In this document: positions 33,516 to 45,928 of the stretch, one piece after another | Layout: each line of letters starts with the position of its first letter | Numbering within the stretch: position 1 is the first letter of the stretch | NCBI GenBank assembly: GCA_013368325.1 | Contig: JAACJK010000003.1 | Coordinates: 990,591-1,054,590 of the forward strand | Length of the DNA: 64,000 nt | Direction of reading: 5' to 3' | Source of the DNA: Ephemerocybe angulata | Lineage: Eukaryota; Basidiomycota; Agaricomycetes; Agaricales; Psathyrellaceae | The notes under the pieces: generated by a model | What the model saw: the letters and a program-made list of their open reading frames with translations, nothing else | Databases searched by the model: none | Told to the model about the DNA's origin: nothing | Program-made: the position numbers and the translations under genes

Positions 33516-33650
33516 ATGGATCTCGCGGCCTTTCATCGGGGCACGACATGGGGAAGGAAGGAAATGGGAAAGGGAAAAGAGACTATTACCCCAGAAGAAG
33601 CCAAGCGCACCCATAAACGTCTTATTTCTGGAGAAATATCATGTTTATAA
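33516..33650 (+). CDS. Possible 44-aa basic small protein
   Basis: ATG in good context (AAAATGG) after a C/T-rich leader opens a Lys/Arg-rich ORF (MDLAAFHRGTTWGRKEMGKG, then a PEEAKRTHKRL segment). Stop TAA overlaps an AATAAA polyadenylation-like signal at 33649. No family recognised; may be a first exon. Confidence 0.3.
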   Translation: MDLAAFHRGTTWGRKEMGKGKETITPEEAKRTHKRLISGEISCL

Positions 33651-36384
33651 TAAAGTTTAGTTTTTCAATGTCACCCTACCGGTTTGTTGGGTGCGATGTG
33701 ACCGCGTTGCGTCCTCTAATAGGGTATATATCACCAAGTACCGCATTCTGATAGAGCAGAGTGTTAAACACGCGTTTGAACGTATCCTAAAGAAGCCAGT
33801 GCGTCAGGACACCTGATCACTGTAAGTATATTTCCATGCAATAGTAACCATACCACCCGGTGAGATTGAGCAAAGAGACCCACTCCGTTCTCCGGATAAA
33901 TCGAGCAAAATGAAACACCATGATTCCATCCGGGTAGGGTTTGAGCCCATGTTAATTCACTATTGCGCCTGCACGAGGTGGCTGAGCACCTTCAATCCCC
34001 CATTTTCCTTGTGTTGTACTCAAAACGAGAATACAAGATACACTCACCCCGGCGAACAATGGACCCGTTCAATCCCAGCCACCGTTCCCAACGGCTCAAA
34101 AGAGGACTAGAAGAGCAGAGAAAACTGACAGTGCATCATCGCTGCGAAGCGGCAAGATCTCCGACAGGCCAGCACCTATTTCGCCGTGCAATTTGTCCCT
34201 CCACCGACGCTCGTACTTGTGGACCACCTCCTACTAGTCCGACGTCGGCCTCACCCTAGCCACGACCCTGAAGCCCGACGTGCCGTTGACAGGCTGAGAC
34301 GAATGCTCAGATCATCGCAGCCTAGGTTGTTGAGGTTCCGCCGAGGCGGAGAAACTACGGACCAAGTCCCAGATATAAAAAAAGGTATCTGGTGCGGGGT
34401 TCGTTCGCCCGTGTCGACGACCCTCCTGGGTTATGTTATGTATTGTGGTTCAAACTTCTCCTCGCACACGGTCGGGGTCGGCATAATCAGCTGCGTTGTC
34501 GTAAAGCAGCAAACCCATGCGTGTGTTGGTGTTTCCAGTGGCAGCGCCAATACCTCGCTTAAATGGCGAGTTTTGGCAGCAGCGATCAATGCACGGTGAA
34601 CGGACGAACGGACTCGCCTTGCAGAGGAGTGCTGGGTGAATTGTAAGGCGAGGCAAGACGCTGGTAATGAACGATAGCCACTGTCAAATCGGCTACCGTT
34701 CTGAAGGGGTGTTGAAGCGTGTTATTCAAATTTCGCCGGGGGAGTATAACCATACCTTGCTACCCGGTAACCCTCGCAAAGAATAAATCACACCTGTACG
34801 AAGGAGCTGTAATAAACCCAAGGGATACAGAACGCAGAAAAAGGCTCACATGCATCTCTCCTATGTTCTCACCTCTCGGCCGACTGTGGGTGATCAGAAT
34901 TTCCGGTACGAGAGGGCTCGCTTTCTCCCAGAACGTCCAGCATCTCGCGCGAGTGCATTCAGTCAACTGCACGCGTACCCAACGTCTGCGGATTCCAGGC
35001 GTTCTCGAAGCCACACGGGCGTTGATAAGCTGGGCACAGAAGGCCTTCCGAGCCCATCAGTCACAGAGAGCTCGAGCGAAGCTGGGCTCTGGGAGAGAGC
35101 CTTGCACGGAAATTAGTATCGCCAAGAGAAAGGATGCCTCTGGGATGACCACAGTTCGTAGACAGCGATCCGGAGAAGGAAGGACAGAAGGAAGGGAAGC
35201 AGGGAAGTAGTGAATGAGCGTCGAACAGATCGTCGAGATTAAACCGTATAGCCGTTGACGTCCATCTGTTAGGCAAGCTCTGAATGAAAGTGATCCTGTG
35301 ATGCTCAACCACCCGTCCCTCGTCCAGCTCGCCACCCTGAAGCCCGATCCATCGAGCCAGAAGTTGACCAGAAGCATACTTGTGACTTGGACCGAAGTAG
35401 ATTTGGACCTCGAGCTAAGCCGGCAGAAAGGAAGGAGTCCCAGTGACTTGCGACCACCATGGAGAGAACTGCACCTTCACATTACAACGTGCCCATTGCA
35501 TTGTTCATAGAAAAGGTTCCAGAGGAAGATACGGGTGGGTCTGGGTGGGTAGACAGAAGAGATGCAAGAGAAGACAGACCCAAACGGACAAACCAGCATT
35601 TCCCGTCCAGGATCCTGGGGCAAACGAGTAGAAAGAACCACTCGCAAAATACGCCACCGCGTGTGCACCTGAAATCGCGTCTTAATGCATGAATTAATGA
35701 CATAGAACCTGCAGTCGTGTCCTGCACGGGGAAGGACTGTAGTGCTCACATGACAGGCCCAGTGGAGAACCAGGAGGTGCGATCCAGGATGCGATATCTC
35801 TGGAATCTGGATGGAAAGAGCACTCGTGAGCAACAACTTTGCATAAACTCCGAAGCGAAAGCGTAAGGATCTGAAGGGATGTTCGATGGAGAGATGACTG
35901 TGGAGATTGTTCAGACATCTAAAAGATCAGGGGGCATTCACATGAAGTCAGAGCACAGCTGAGCACAGTCGGCGCTTCGATGTCGAAACCTTAGTTATCT
36001 GGTCAAGGCGACAAGGCTTCACTGGCATCTTCATATATGTTCGCAATATATGGGAGGGTGTGGCAAAACGAGTAGGTATATTGGAGGCAAAAAAGCATAG
36101 AACTATCGACATATTCTATCGCAAACCTGAAAGGAAAGTATGTGATCAGTTTCGAGTTCAAAAGAAAATTCACGAATGAAAACACGAAAGAGAAAAGGTC
36201 AGAAGGAAGGCAACGGAAAGATCCACACGGTTTTGCGCTCTCGGCAAAGAAGTCCGTAGACAGCTTTACATCCGTAAATGCTTCATCATAAGAGTAGAAG
36301 AGAACAACGAAGAAAGCCTGGAGGAACAAGGAATGACGCGTACCTTGTAGTCAACGGCGAGCCACCGATAGAGAGTCAAGCCCT

Positions 36385-36642
36385 TTAATCTGTCAAAACG
36401 TCGAGACGCAGGTTACTAGAGCCAAAAACAAGCATGACCGCAACATGGTCGTTGAGGTTGAGCAAAGTGAAGAGAGCGTCGTCGAAAATTTCGGGACATG
36501 ATGGCGGACTTTGAAAGACAATTCTCACGATCTCCGGGAAGCGCCGTCCTCCTCCTCGTTCCATAATTTCAAGGTCAAAGCCATCCAAACTCACCTCGTA
36601 CCAACCCACTTGGAGAACCGCAGTTCGATACCGGAAATACAC
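36385..36642 (-). CDS. Possible terminal exon of an unrecognised gene
   Basis: A minus-strand frame of about 85 codons, ending TAA at 36385, shows coding-like composition with alternating hydrophobic strands (VSLDGFDLEIMERGGG, EIVRIVFQSPPSCPEIFDD, HVAVMLVFGSSNL). The Arg/Tyr-rich start at 36642 lies in the middle of the frame and upstream exons were not resolved. Could be a gene remnant. Confidence 0.3.
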   Translation of the reverse strand: MYFRYRTAVLQVGWYEVSLDGFDLEIMERGGGRRFPEIVRIVFQSPPSCPEIFDDALFTLLNLNDHVAVMLVFGSSNLRLDVLTD

Positions 36643-37153
36643 GTGTTTCCGACGAAACAGTTCTCAGCTTGGGAGAGAGCTCCACGTAGGGTATATCAGC
36701 TGCTTTGCAATTCCCTGTTACAACTACTACAAAAGGGCGTGTAGAGTTCAATGTCTAGGGAAAATGAAGAAAGGTACTCGAGTGTATGTGAATGCAAGAG
36801 GAAGGATCCAGGGTTGTCTTTAGGCAGAACAGTATGAAGAAAGTCAAACGCAAGAACATACGCTACACGGAAAGCACACTGGGTCCAAGAAAGAATGGAA
36901 GACAAGATTGCAAATAACGATATAAAAGACCACGACGCGATGGTGTGTACGGTATGTGGACGGTATGTGGGTGAAGGAAGGAAGATTGAAATGGGTGGTG
37001 TCTCCTATGAAACGGGGGTCACCGAGGTGCCCGAAGAGGAGATTCCAAAAGAGCCTACAAGCGGATCGACCGCGCGCCCAACATAGCAGAAGGAAGGGGG
37101 AGGGAATACATGCAAAGCAACCGGGTCGTCGTCGTCGTTCGCCGCACCACCAT

Positions 37154-38074
37154 CTATAGCATCATCGAAACACCCGCAGCAGTCAAAAGTCCTGCCGCGC
37201 CCAACACTCCGGAGATACTAAGCCGCCGATCAACAGTTGCAGACGAATCCCTCCGCGCCAAGTCTTCCTCCTCCTCCTCCAGTGATCGACGACTGACGGA
37301 GATAAAGGTGTCATTGCGCAGCAATTTCGTCGGGAACATGCTCGGTGTTGTCGAGACTTGGAACAGAGGGGCGACCGGGCTGCCGTCGAATTGGTAGAGG
37401 TGGAGTTTGGGGCCGTCATTTGGATCACTGAAGATGCGCCAGCCCTTGTAGTACTCCGTTTCGTTGTACGTCTCGATGAAGTTTGACACGGCGGCACAGG
37501 GGTCTTGGATTTGCTGGAAGCCGTCTCCAAAGGGCCGCATCCAGATCGAGCCGTTGGCGTTGAGGGTGTAAGTGCCATGGACCCAGCCAATTACTCCTGT
37601 GATGCACGTTGGGTCCGAGCCTAACTCAAATCGTCAACTAAACCGAGGATCCAGGGGGAAGCTGCACCCACCATTGCCGTTGAAGCGGTAGCGAGCGATT
37701 TCGTAGTGTCCGTCGCCCGAGCTAGAAAAGGAGCGACATATTACAACCATTCATGCTGTGAAGTAAACTGCGCAAGCGCAAGTGCCTTACAAAGAAAAGG
37801 AGACACCAGTGTTCTTGGGATATGTAAAAGTGAGTTTGACGGGGTCACAGAAGCCCTGTAGAGCGCTGCATTAGCAGGAAGGTACACCCAGCAATACACA
37901 AGAGCGCACCTCGCCTGTTACGACTGCCTTGCTCCCTGAAGTCCATGTCCCAGTGATTACGGTCGCATTGTGAGCAAGGTCGTATAGAATCGGTCCTTGG
38001 GTGTCGTCGACCTGGGCAACCGTGAGCTGTGCCAGGGATGCGAGCACGACAGTGAGGAGAGATGTGAGAATCAT
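37154..38074 (-). CDS. ROT1: Protein ROT1 (ER chaperone)
   Basis: ATG 38074 begins a signal peptide (MILTSLLTVVLASLAQLTVA). Exons continue GTWTSGSKAVVTG, FCDPVKLTFTYPKNTGVSFS, YEIARYRFNGN, PTCITGVIGWVHGTYTLN, MRPFGDGFQQIQDPCAAVSN, FIETYNETEYYKGWRIFSD and HLYQFDGSPVAPLF. A Glu/Arg stretch leads to a C-terminal hydrophobic helix (ISGVLGAAGLLTAAGVSMML), stop TAG 37156-37154. Known: ROT1 is an essential ER membrane chaperone needed for beta-1,6-glucan synthesis and glycoprotein folding. Several NxT/S sequons are present. The C-terminal membrane helix fits the family's usual topology, with the bulk in the ER lumen. Confidence 0.93.
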
Positions 38075-38699
38075 GGGGGTGTTTTGGTTGTTTCTTGAAT
38101 TTCTGCAATAAGGACGGTCTGGCTTGAGTATTAGGTCGGTGTGGTATGAATATGGGGTCGTCTGGAGGGTCGAGGCGGAGGTAGGAAGGTGAGAGCCAGT
38201 TGCGAAGACGATGAGCGCAGGGTGGAGTTGAGTTTGCGTCTGTTTGGCTGGGGCGTGCTTCTCCTGGTTCTCAGTGATCTGAACAGGGGCGGGACGGCGG
38301 GGAGGAGGATAAAAGAGCGTCAAAGGTCAGATCTACTGAGGTTGGAGGGCGGAATAACAAGAAAATGGCGGTGATCGTTGTCATCGTCGCGACCTCCATA
38401 ACATGATCATGACTAAGCACGGTGGCCAGTGCACCGCAAGAAACCTGAAGGCATGATTGGATTATGGTACAAGAGGCTACAAGCTGCAAGGGTACGCGAT
38501 ACAGTGTTCATGTCCTCGGGGTAAAGACTAGAATAAATACGTTGGAATCTATGGTAGAATTGAATGGTGGAAAGGTATTGGTGTGGGCGGTATTGGCATG
38601 TAGAGGGGCTCCCAATGAGAAGAAGACCCCGTCGTCAAGAAAAGCAAAAACAAAATGTATTACATGGCGAGAGTGTGTATCCGATACAGTCTGCCAGGC
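38075..38699. other. Intergenic: ROT1 promoter and PRE7 3' flank
   Basis: 625 bp. No supported gene. Contains the ROT1 promoter. Confidence 0.4.
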
Positions 38700-40002
38700 T
38701 CAATCCTTCTTCAAGTCTCTTCTGATGATGAACACCCGCTCGCCGCCGGTGGCCGCAGTGACTTCTTGCACACCACGTTGGCTCTGGAGGAAGCCGACGG
38801 CGGGACTGGAAGGTGACAAGGTGACATACATCTCAAGCCCGTCACCAACCTGTAGGACAATCGGTTAGCACATGAAGGTATGGGCAGAGGGACGTTTGAT
38901 GTGAGAAGAATAAGCCAGTTGTGTGTTATAAGGAAAAGGCAAGTCGATCACGACAGTGGATGGCGCGAGAAGCGGGACGGAAATAATAAGCGGACTAGGG
39001 AGACTTACCTCGATATGCCGCTCAGTCGCGCCAGTAAATGAATCAATCACAATCGAAAGGACAGTCTCGAGAGGCAAGTGTTGAGGGAAAACCGTGCCGG
39101 GCGCGGGCGTCTGATTCTTAAAGTATATCTGTTGGCGATAGGGATGGCGATTAGTTCGTGATTGACAAGAAAAGGGTGGCCATGAGCAAACGGGGGAACG
39201 GCGGCACGTCGGGGAAGGGTCGGATCCCGCCTGTCGGCAAAGCGACAAATGGGAATATGTCCTCACGCGTGCGCTCACATATGAAGGAAAACGAGTAATC
39301 ATAAGCAAAGGACTGACCTGGTTGTCCAGGAACGGCTGTACAAGTGACTGTGCGGCGCCGGCAGCACGACATGCCTCACGCTCATAGGATCCAACAGGAT
39401 CAAAAGAGTATACTGCGCCAGTGCCTATTGGAAGAGCATGTGAGCACAAAATCGCAATACACATGACGCGTCGCCCTGCAATTGGGGAGCGAAACGCGGG
39501 GTGTGGATTACCTACCGTCCTCTTCAATGCCCCCAAGGATGTTGTACACATAATACGGGAAGAATCGTCGCGCGTACAGCATTGTCTGTATTAGGCGGGC
39601 GATTGAGCGAATAGGCATGTCTTTGGCATGCGCATGTTTGTACCACTAGACTTGGGATCAGAACCAGGGATCGAGATAAGACTCGCGAGAGCTTACCTCC
39701 AGACGCTGCTTAACCTTCTTCACGAACATATTTCCATCTGCAGCGAACCCATTCACGGCGAGGACTGCCTTGTCCGTCCTGGCGAAGTCTCATCAGAACA
39801 CACATATATCGCCGATAGAGCTGAAATCGCACAATTTGAACACTTTTGGCGCATAACGCGTCTGGATGCTGTATCCCTCGCTTTGTCGTGTGTCTCCAGC
39901 AATGACGGTGAAATCTGCTCCTGCGATGGCGAGGATTGTGCCTCCGTTCTCGGTGTAGGGGTTGAAGGCGTGTTGGTGGGGTTGTTGGGTCATCGAAACC
40001 AT
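38700..40002 (-). CDS. PRE7: 20S proteasome subunit beta 6
   Basis: ATG 40002 (MVSMTQQP; a second in-frame ATG at 39993) leads to [37 protein letters not shown] and, after an intron, [17 protein letters not shown]. Later exons: [65 protein letters not shown] and VGDGLEMYV. The C-terminus is [10 protein letters not shown] before TGA 38702-38700. Known: beta 6 (Pre7/PSMB1) is a structural, non-proteolytic beta subunit of the 20S core. Its GGT segment follows a short propeptide but lacks the active-site set. All expected blocks are present and in order. Confidence 0.94.
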
Positions 40003-43000
40003 GTCAAGGCACCTCTTCGCGTGTAATGGATTCGTGTAGGGCAGAGAAGAAGAATAAAGGCAGGAGTCGAGCAAAAACGACCGAGATATGCGGTGGAGGA
40101 GTATATAACTGAGGACTGATGAGGGCCGCGTAATGATAGAGCTCAATCCGCTCCGTGGGAATCCGCCGCCAGATGGGGACATGTATCTTATTTGGGAATC
40201 TCTTCTCGTTCTTCCGAGCTTGACCCCCTTCGGCGTCCAGCGCATGGAAATCGCGTCGAATCTCGTATGTATTCTGCATTCAGAAAATCCAGATGGTCTT
40301 CGACAGAACGCCCATCGTGACCACCATCTGCTTCTCCGTCCTCGAACCTGAACATCCACAGCAAACTATCTACCTTATCGTCCACATTTCTGCTTGTTCA
40401 TTTTGCTTACTCCTTGCTGGTATCACTGTCCGACATCTCCCCGAGGGCTCCAAGCGAACGTGCAGGCATGCTGAAATAATTTTCTAGGCCTCGAACAAAG
40501 CTTCTTTCCCATTGCTCCTTGTGAAAGGCCCCCAATTACGCCGTCTTTTCGCGGTTTGCTGGCGACGGATTCCCGGTACGAACCCGGTCTATGCACGTTT
40601 CCCCTATCGCAGGCACCATTTACTACAACTTCTTTGACAAATTCGCCCGGGTGGTATGTCTCTCAGATTCAGATCTGTTCTAATACTATCGATCGTCATA
40701 CCTGATACATCTGTCGTTTTTTAGGCCCACTGTATACGGAGGTCACTTATCACGGCCGCCTGTGACTTTAGCTATCTCGAAGCTATACTTACACGTTACA
40801 AAATAGGCCGTGGCTTATGCTCTACTAATGCTATATTGGCTTAAAGTTGCCCCGTTTCCACTTACTTCGTCACACCCGCCCGCCGAAGGCACTTCTTAAA
40901 CGCCCCGGTAGCCACAGAGCGTCGGTCTCTGCAACCGCCGTGTCATTTGACGCGTACCGAGTGCAACCCCTCGTCCGGGGGCCACCCTTACATACATCGC
41001 TACCGGGGGTTATACGCCAAGAGGCCACAAGATTATGATATGCTGCCGCACCGTCTTGCAGAACCGAAGCCCGAGGCGGACAGTGAGTATTAATAATTCC
41101 TTATGCGCAAATGCTCGCCTCGGGTGCTCAATGCCTCGCCATTATTAGAACAAACATAGACCTCACCAATCTTCACCTCACTTGCAAGCCATGTTTTCTG
41201 GCCAAGGCCCTGGAATCCTTTCGGCGCCTACGACCCCGTTGATCGTATTGTTTCTCCTCGAGGAATTGCGATCATCCCATGGTCTCTGCCGACTCGCTCA
41301 TGGACCCCTCTGGCCACGCAGTTACAGTGAAGTTTGGATCTCTTCGTGCTTGATACCTCACAGTGCGACACAAGCCGTTTAGTCAAAAACGACAGAACTC
41401 CGGTGACTCGGAAAGGGCTCAACGGTCCATCTAACATCTAATATGCCAAATCCCCTTCATTCTAGTCACATAATACGTTATAGATTCTCAACCTCTATTA
41501 GCCTTAAAAGACACAGCTCCCGACCTTCCAGCAGTGGTGGTGCGGGTACCTGCTCCTCTCCCACCATTGCTTGGCTTACCGCAAGCTATAAAATTGCCTT
41601 CATAATTGCCTCCCATGGTGAGCCCTCTGCTTCTTTTTGATATTTGAGCTGCTCAATTGTAAGGTCGGCCAGCATTCTCCCCTCCTTATTAAGAAATCCG
41701 CCGTGTCTATTGGTGCAGCCAGCGATCCTGGCACTCGCGGGGAGGACGCTACTCGACTGATGCGTCCGCCTTCCGTGCTTCGAGGTCGCATCGCGCGATA
41801 TCGAAGATTAGATTGCATGCTATTCTCACTATCTCTGTGATCACCGTCGACAAGGATGGTGCGAGTTCAGCTGCATCTCCGCCACCTTTCTCCGCCAGAA
41901 CACTTCTTCCACGAGCTACTCGGAGGCCAGGGTCGTCGGTCCTTCAGCTGTGTTCCTCGGAGGATGGAAGCGCAGCGGACACAGGGAGTAGGTGCCAACC
42001 CTCCGACGTATGTCCTGCATCCTGATGCTTAATCGCGCTATAAATACATTCGAAACCTTTCTGAAGAGACTTGAAAGGAAGGGGCTTCTTCAACGGGCTT
42101 GGCGCTAATCGCATTGACGGGCGTTTGCATCATGAGCTCCATTTCGCTATTGAGCTTCTTCTGTAGATGCTCGGAAGGGATGCTTCTACGGTTTCCGAGT
42201 CGTTGTACCGTTTGTTTATCGCGGCCTGGTCGAAGAAGCACTCTGTTTCCTTCCCACAGCTGTGCAGCCGCCTGGCTTCAAATCACTGGCAGTCGATGGC
42301 ATGTCGCCTTTCCATCGGTCCGAGTGAGTGTACTCGTTGTCGATAAGTAGATGGTTGGATACAAGATAACCATCCTTCCAGGCTATCTTGCTGTGAATAA
42401 GTGCAATCAGCCACGGAGCGCAGTGAGAATGTCCGACATTCCCCCAGCGCTGTGGAAGCCTGGAATGCGCAAGGCGCCGCGATACGAGCTCAGCGCGCTC
42501 CTTGCTTCGAGCATATCGTTATCGCAAACTCTCCTCATGCATGCTTTGACCCTCAGGTAGCGCTGCATCGGTCCCGGCGCTTCTTTGCTGTTCGCCGTTC
42601 GCCATTTATGGAATTCCATATCACTAGATAACGTGGCGCAGCTCAGCACTACATCGAAGCAAGGTGGAATTACATATCACACCCCATACCTGAGCCAGGT
42701 CCCCGTAATATTGGGGTAGAAAAGAGATTGACCTTCTTCCGCTCCTTTATCTATTTCACTGTGAAGTGCTAACCTTTTTTACCCAGGCTTTGTGAAGAGG
42801 CAATTGAGGGTTGGCATATGGCAAATCCAGGGACACACACCTCAAGACTTTCCCGACCCTGTTTTGAGTCCGAATCATGGAAACTGACAAGCCACGAGAG
42901 ATCAAGGGACCCCTAAGAGAAGCTGACCAGATGTGGATCGTGGATAGCTTGCTAGGACAGTCGGCGGTTTAGGGGTGAGAGATATGATACTGTACTTTGC

Positions 43001-44259
43001 TGTAATACCTCGCACCCAGGAACACGGGTGCTGAGCGGTTAGATTGTCGCACGACGCAGTGCAACGTCGACCGTGTTCGAAGGAGTCTGTTCAAAGGCCC
43101 GGGTCAGTCGATTTTTGTGAGTACGGGTACGATCGGTAAAGCCCGATTCGGCCCAATTTGGGAAAGCTACCGTCCCCGTCACATCAGTGGTGATGGCGCT
43201 CGCCGACGCTGACCAACCCTCATCCGACTCTCTCATTCGCGACAACCCCACATTTTCCCATGGGTAGCTCCCTCCCGCTCAGCATCGCACCCCTCCCTTC
43301 GGGGGGGCCCCGCAATGCTTCGGGGAGGGTCCCACGGCCCCCGATGCGAAACCGCTTCGCAATACGTGGGTCCCACGGCCAGCCTCCTTGCCGCTCATCT
43401 CAGGCTCGGCCCAAGGGCCTCGAATTAAACAGTCGGAGGGTATCTGTGGGGGGAGAGGGCGGGCAGAGCAGCGGGAAAGCGACGGGCTGATGCGGAAGTG
43501 TGACGCGTTACGGCGCTTTTTCGGAGCAATTTCCCAAACGGTCAGAATCGGGCTTTACCGATCGTACAGGGCCTCGATTTTTGTCTTAGCTTCTTGGGGG
43601 CTATAGTCATTTTTTTTGTTAGATTGAAGGTACAGTGGCAAAGCTAAGCGACACTGAGATAATACCGTCGTAGCTGATGCTTTGACCAGAATATCGATGA
43701 TGATATCGACATAGCATGCGCACTAATAGGCACTAATCGACCTTTACCAGGTGCACTCTAGGAGGCCCTTGTGGCACAAACATCAAATAGATAACATCTT
43801 AAGATATAGCGCATCTATGCAGCCAAACAGAGTCTGGTTCCCGTACGAATGTAAGAGCAAAGGCCCGTTTTAAGCGTTTAGACGCCTGTTGATGTTTACC
43901 TCATTCGCCGCGGCAAGTTGCCGGTGAACTTGCCGAAAGCCTCTTGTTGTTTAACCACCATTGCAATTGTGGTCCGTGGAACAACGCGCTATTGTTTTTC
44001 CATTCCTGACATGTGGCCATACCACAACCCTTCGAGCTCATTTATACTGGGATTAACCGCCGACACATGGCGCTTCTTTCTTGATCTCCCCCTTCCGTTC
44101 TGAGTGGCGTCTGGCACGCTACCACCCACACCCTCTACTCCGACTCGACCACCTCCCTATACCATCTCAAGTCATCGGCATTAAGTGAGCTCCTACCATG
44201 ACATACAGCTTAGACTCAGTTCTAATGTAAACTCATGTCGTCTACGTTCCAGCATTCAC
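40003..44259. other. Gene-poor stretch with a MITE-like element
   Basis: 4.3 kb. The PRE7 promoter lies at the left. 41180-42650 shows fragments with protein-like composition: plus strand LASHVFWPRPWNPFGAY near 41185; minus strand QLWEGNRVLLRPGRDKQ near 42250-42190, running to SSERFRMYL at 42041. I could not assemble any of these into a gene. A terminal-inverted-repeat element occupies 43119-43573. The rest shows nothing. Confidence 0.4.
43119..43573. mobile_element. MITE-like non-autonomous DNA element
   Basis: Seen: GTACGATCGGTAAAGCCCG at 43127 and its reverse complement ending at 43567. The similarity continues inward (GATTC, then TTGGGAAA) for about 39 bp. An 11-bp direct repeat, TCGATTTTTGT, flanks the element at 43108-43118 and 43574-43584 and fits a target-site duplication. 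The interior (about 440 bp) has no ORF but several GC-rich palindromes around 43290-43370. Known: target duplications of 8-11 bp point to hAT or Mutator-type transposases. Inferred: a short passive copy moved by an enzyme encoded elsewhere. Confidence 0.65.
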
Positions 44260-45888
44260 ATGGCATCACCCTTGGATACGTGGAAGGAGCGGCGGAAAAT
44301 GCTTCCTCAGAACGAGCGCGAACGATTCCTCCTCGAGTGGTTTTTCCATTCCCACTTCCCAACGATCACCATCCAGCACCCAGAGCAATATGCGAGAAAC
44401 AATATGGAACTCTTCAAAAGCGTGGTATTCATTCTGGATGCGCTGTTCAAGGGAGACGGGCACCCGAACATCGTTTCTACTGATTGGAAAATCTTGGAAG
44501 AATACTACCAACTGAGACTCAGGGCCATATCCTGGCACATCCGAACGGGGGGCAAAGGAGATAAGTCGGAATCAATCAAGGAGGCGGAGAAGGCCAAACC
44601 CCAGTTCAAGTTCACCAACGGACACCCAGCGCCTAAAATCTCGGAGTCGGAACTGCAGAAGCCGCTAGTATCATCAGACGGTACCAAAGTATGGAATATA
44701 GCCAAGGTGAGTGTTCCTATGTCCGGAGTGGACCTTTGTACTCAAGAGGACCAATGTCCGTAGGAAATGTGGGAAGCGCATGCGGGCCTGGCAGTACCCC
44801 CAGTCCCCGGCCTCTCTGAGCCTTCGGGTGTCCCTGAATCTGGCTCATCTCAATCTCTTGCAACTGGGAGCTACGATTCTCACTTCAGTGAAGGGTTGAA
44901 CCTGGAATTTTGGAGTGATGACGGCCGAGCGCTAACGCAAACGCCCAGCACGCTCCATGGACCAATGGAGAATCATGACCCTTTCAAGGCACTCCAGCTC
45001 TCCCTCAAGCCAGAACCACAGGCTCACCAAAGCCTCCTCGGCAGCGCCGCTCCCTTATTAACTCAGCCTATCTCACTGCCAAGAACACCACAAATCTATC
45101 CCTCTCAACCGCCGAGTGCGACCAACACGAACTACGTCCAGCCTCCGTCACAGCAGAGCGCTTCCTTGAGCCGCAAACGCAAGGCTAACTCAGATGAAGT
45201 AGACCTGGGAGATGCCTCAATCTTACCGGGTATTTCGTCAAGCCAGAGACGAATCAAGACACGGAAGTTAAACCATGTAGACTCCGGGTCCGAGTCGCAG
45301 CCCACCTCCGTAGAGTCGGCGCCTGTCGCGGATTTCGGATGGGTTGAACATGGAAGCTATATAGCGGCGCCTGCACAAGCCCTAGGCGCTGTCCTCGACC
45401 AACCTCCGCCTTTGAATGTTGACCCCGGTCTCTTATGGAATCACCAGCCTGCTTCTGGGTCTAATACGCACCCGGGGTTAGGTGACTGGGCCATTCCCAA
45501 CAGCGTAATCGACCCAAATATTACTTCCGGCTGGCACCATCCCTCGTTAGCTGGGCTATCTTCCGGGACGAGCCAGCAGTTTGCACCAGGCTTCCCCACA
45601 AACAATGGCGGTCTAGCACCCTTCCAGCCCGGAACCGACCCGCACTATCCCTTCCCCGCTTATGCTGGCAGTGGTTACCCACTCAATATGAATATGCAAT
45701 CCCGCCAACAACTGGGAGCTCGCCAACCGTACGACCCACTCGTAGAGAAATTCATCGAGGGATCGAAACCACTTGCCTGGACCTTGGCCGCTTTTTCACA
45801 AACATGGTGTTTCACCTTTCCGCCATGGGACAAGTTGCTGGAGCTCGCCCAGTCGGAGGAACAGTGGCTAGCCTGGATCTCCTCATAG
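44260..45888 (+). CDS. Unrecognised nuclear-type protein (523 aa)
   Basis: Exons 44260-44706 and 44764-45888 with a 57-nt intron give 523 aa. The start chosen is MASPLDTWKERRKMLPQNER; an earlier ATG at 44234 is in another frame. The first 100 residues are helical and charged, with a conserved-looking core (RERFLLEWFFHSHFPTITI, VVFILDALFKGDGHP). The rest is Pro/Ser/Gln-rich and disordered, with two basic clusters (SRKRKAN, RRIKTRKLN) that look like nuclear localisation signals. This is the layout of a transcriptional regulator, but no DNA-binding domain is visible. Confidence 0.72.
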
Positions 45889-45928
45889 CGCACCGTTCGT
45901 CGACTATTTCCATTGTAGCGCTGGTACA

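Larger units (their letters stand above)
32636..37153. other. Gene-poor stretch with only weak ORFs
   Basis: 4.5 kb without a firmly supported gene. Candidate small ORF at 33516-33650 (listed). Around 34060-34380 the plus strand has overlapping Arg/Pro-rich frames starting MDPFNPSHRSQRLKRGL, unresolved. At 36385-36642 a minus-strand frame (YFRYRTAVLQVGWYEV, FDLEIMERGGGRRFPE, ending DVLTD) looks coding, but I could not find its upstream exons. Likely decayed genes or lineage-specific loci. Confidence 0.4.

Noticed and set aside
43260..43606. ORFs inside the MITE-like element
   Set aside because: They are short, cover palindromes and inverted ends, and match no transposase.
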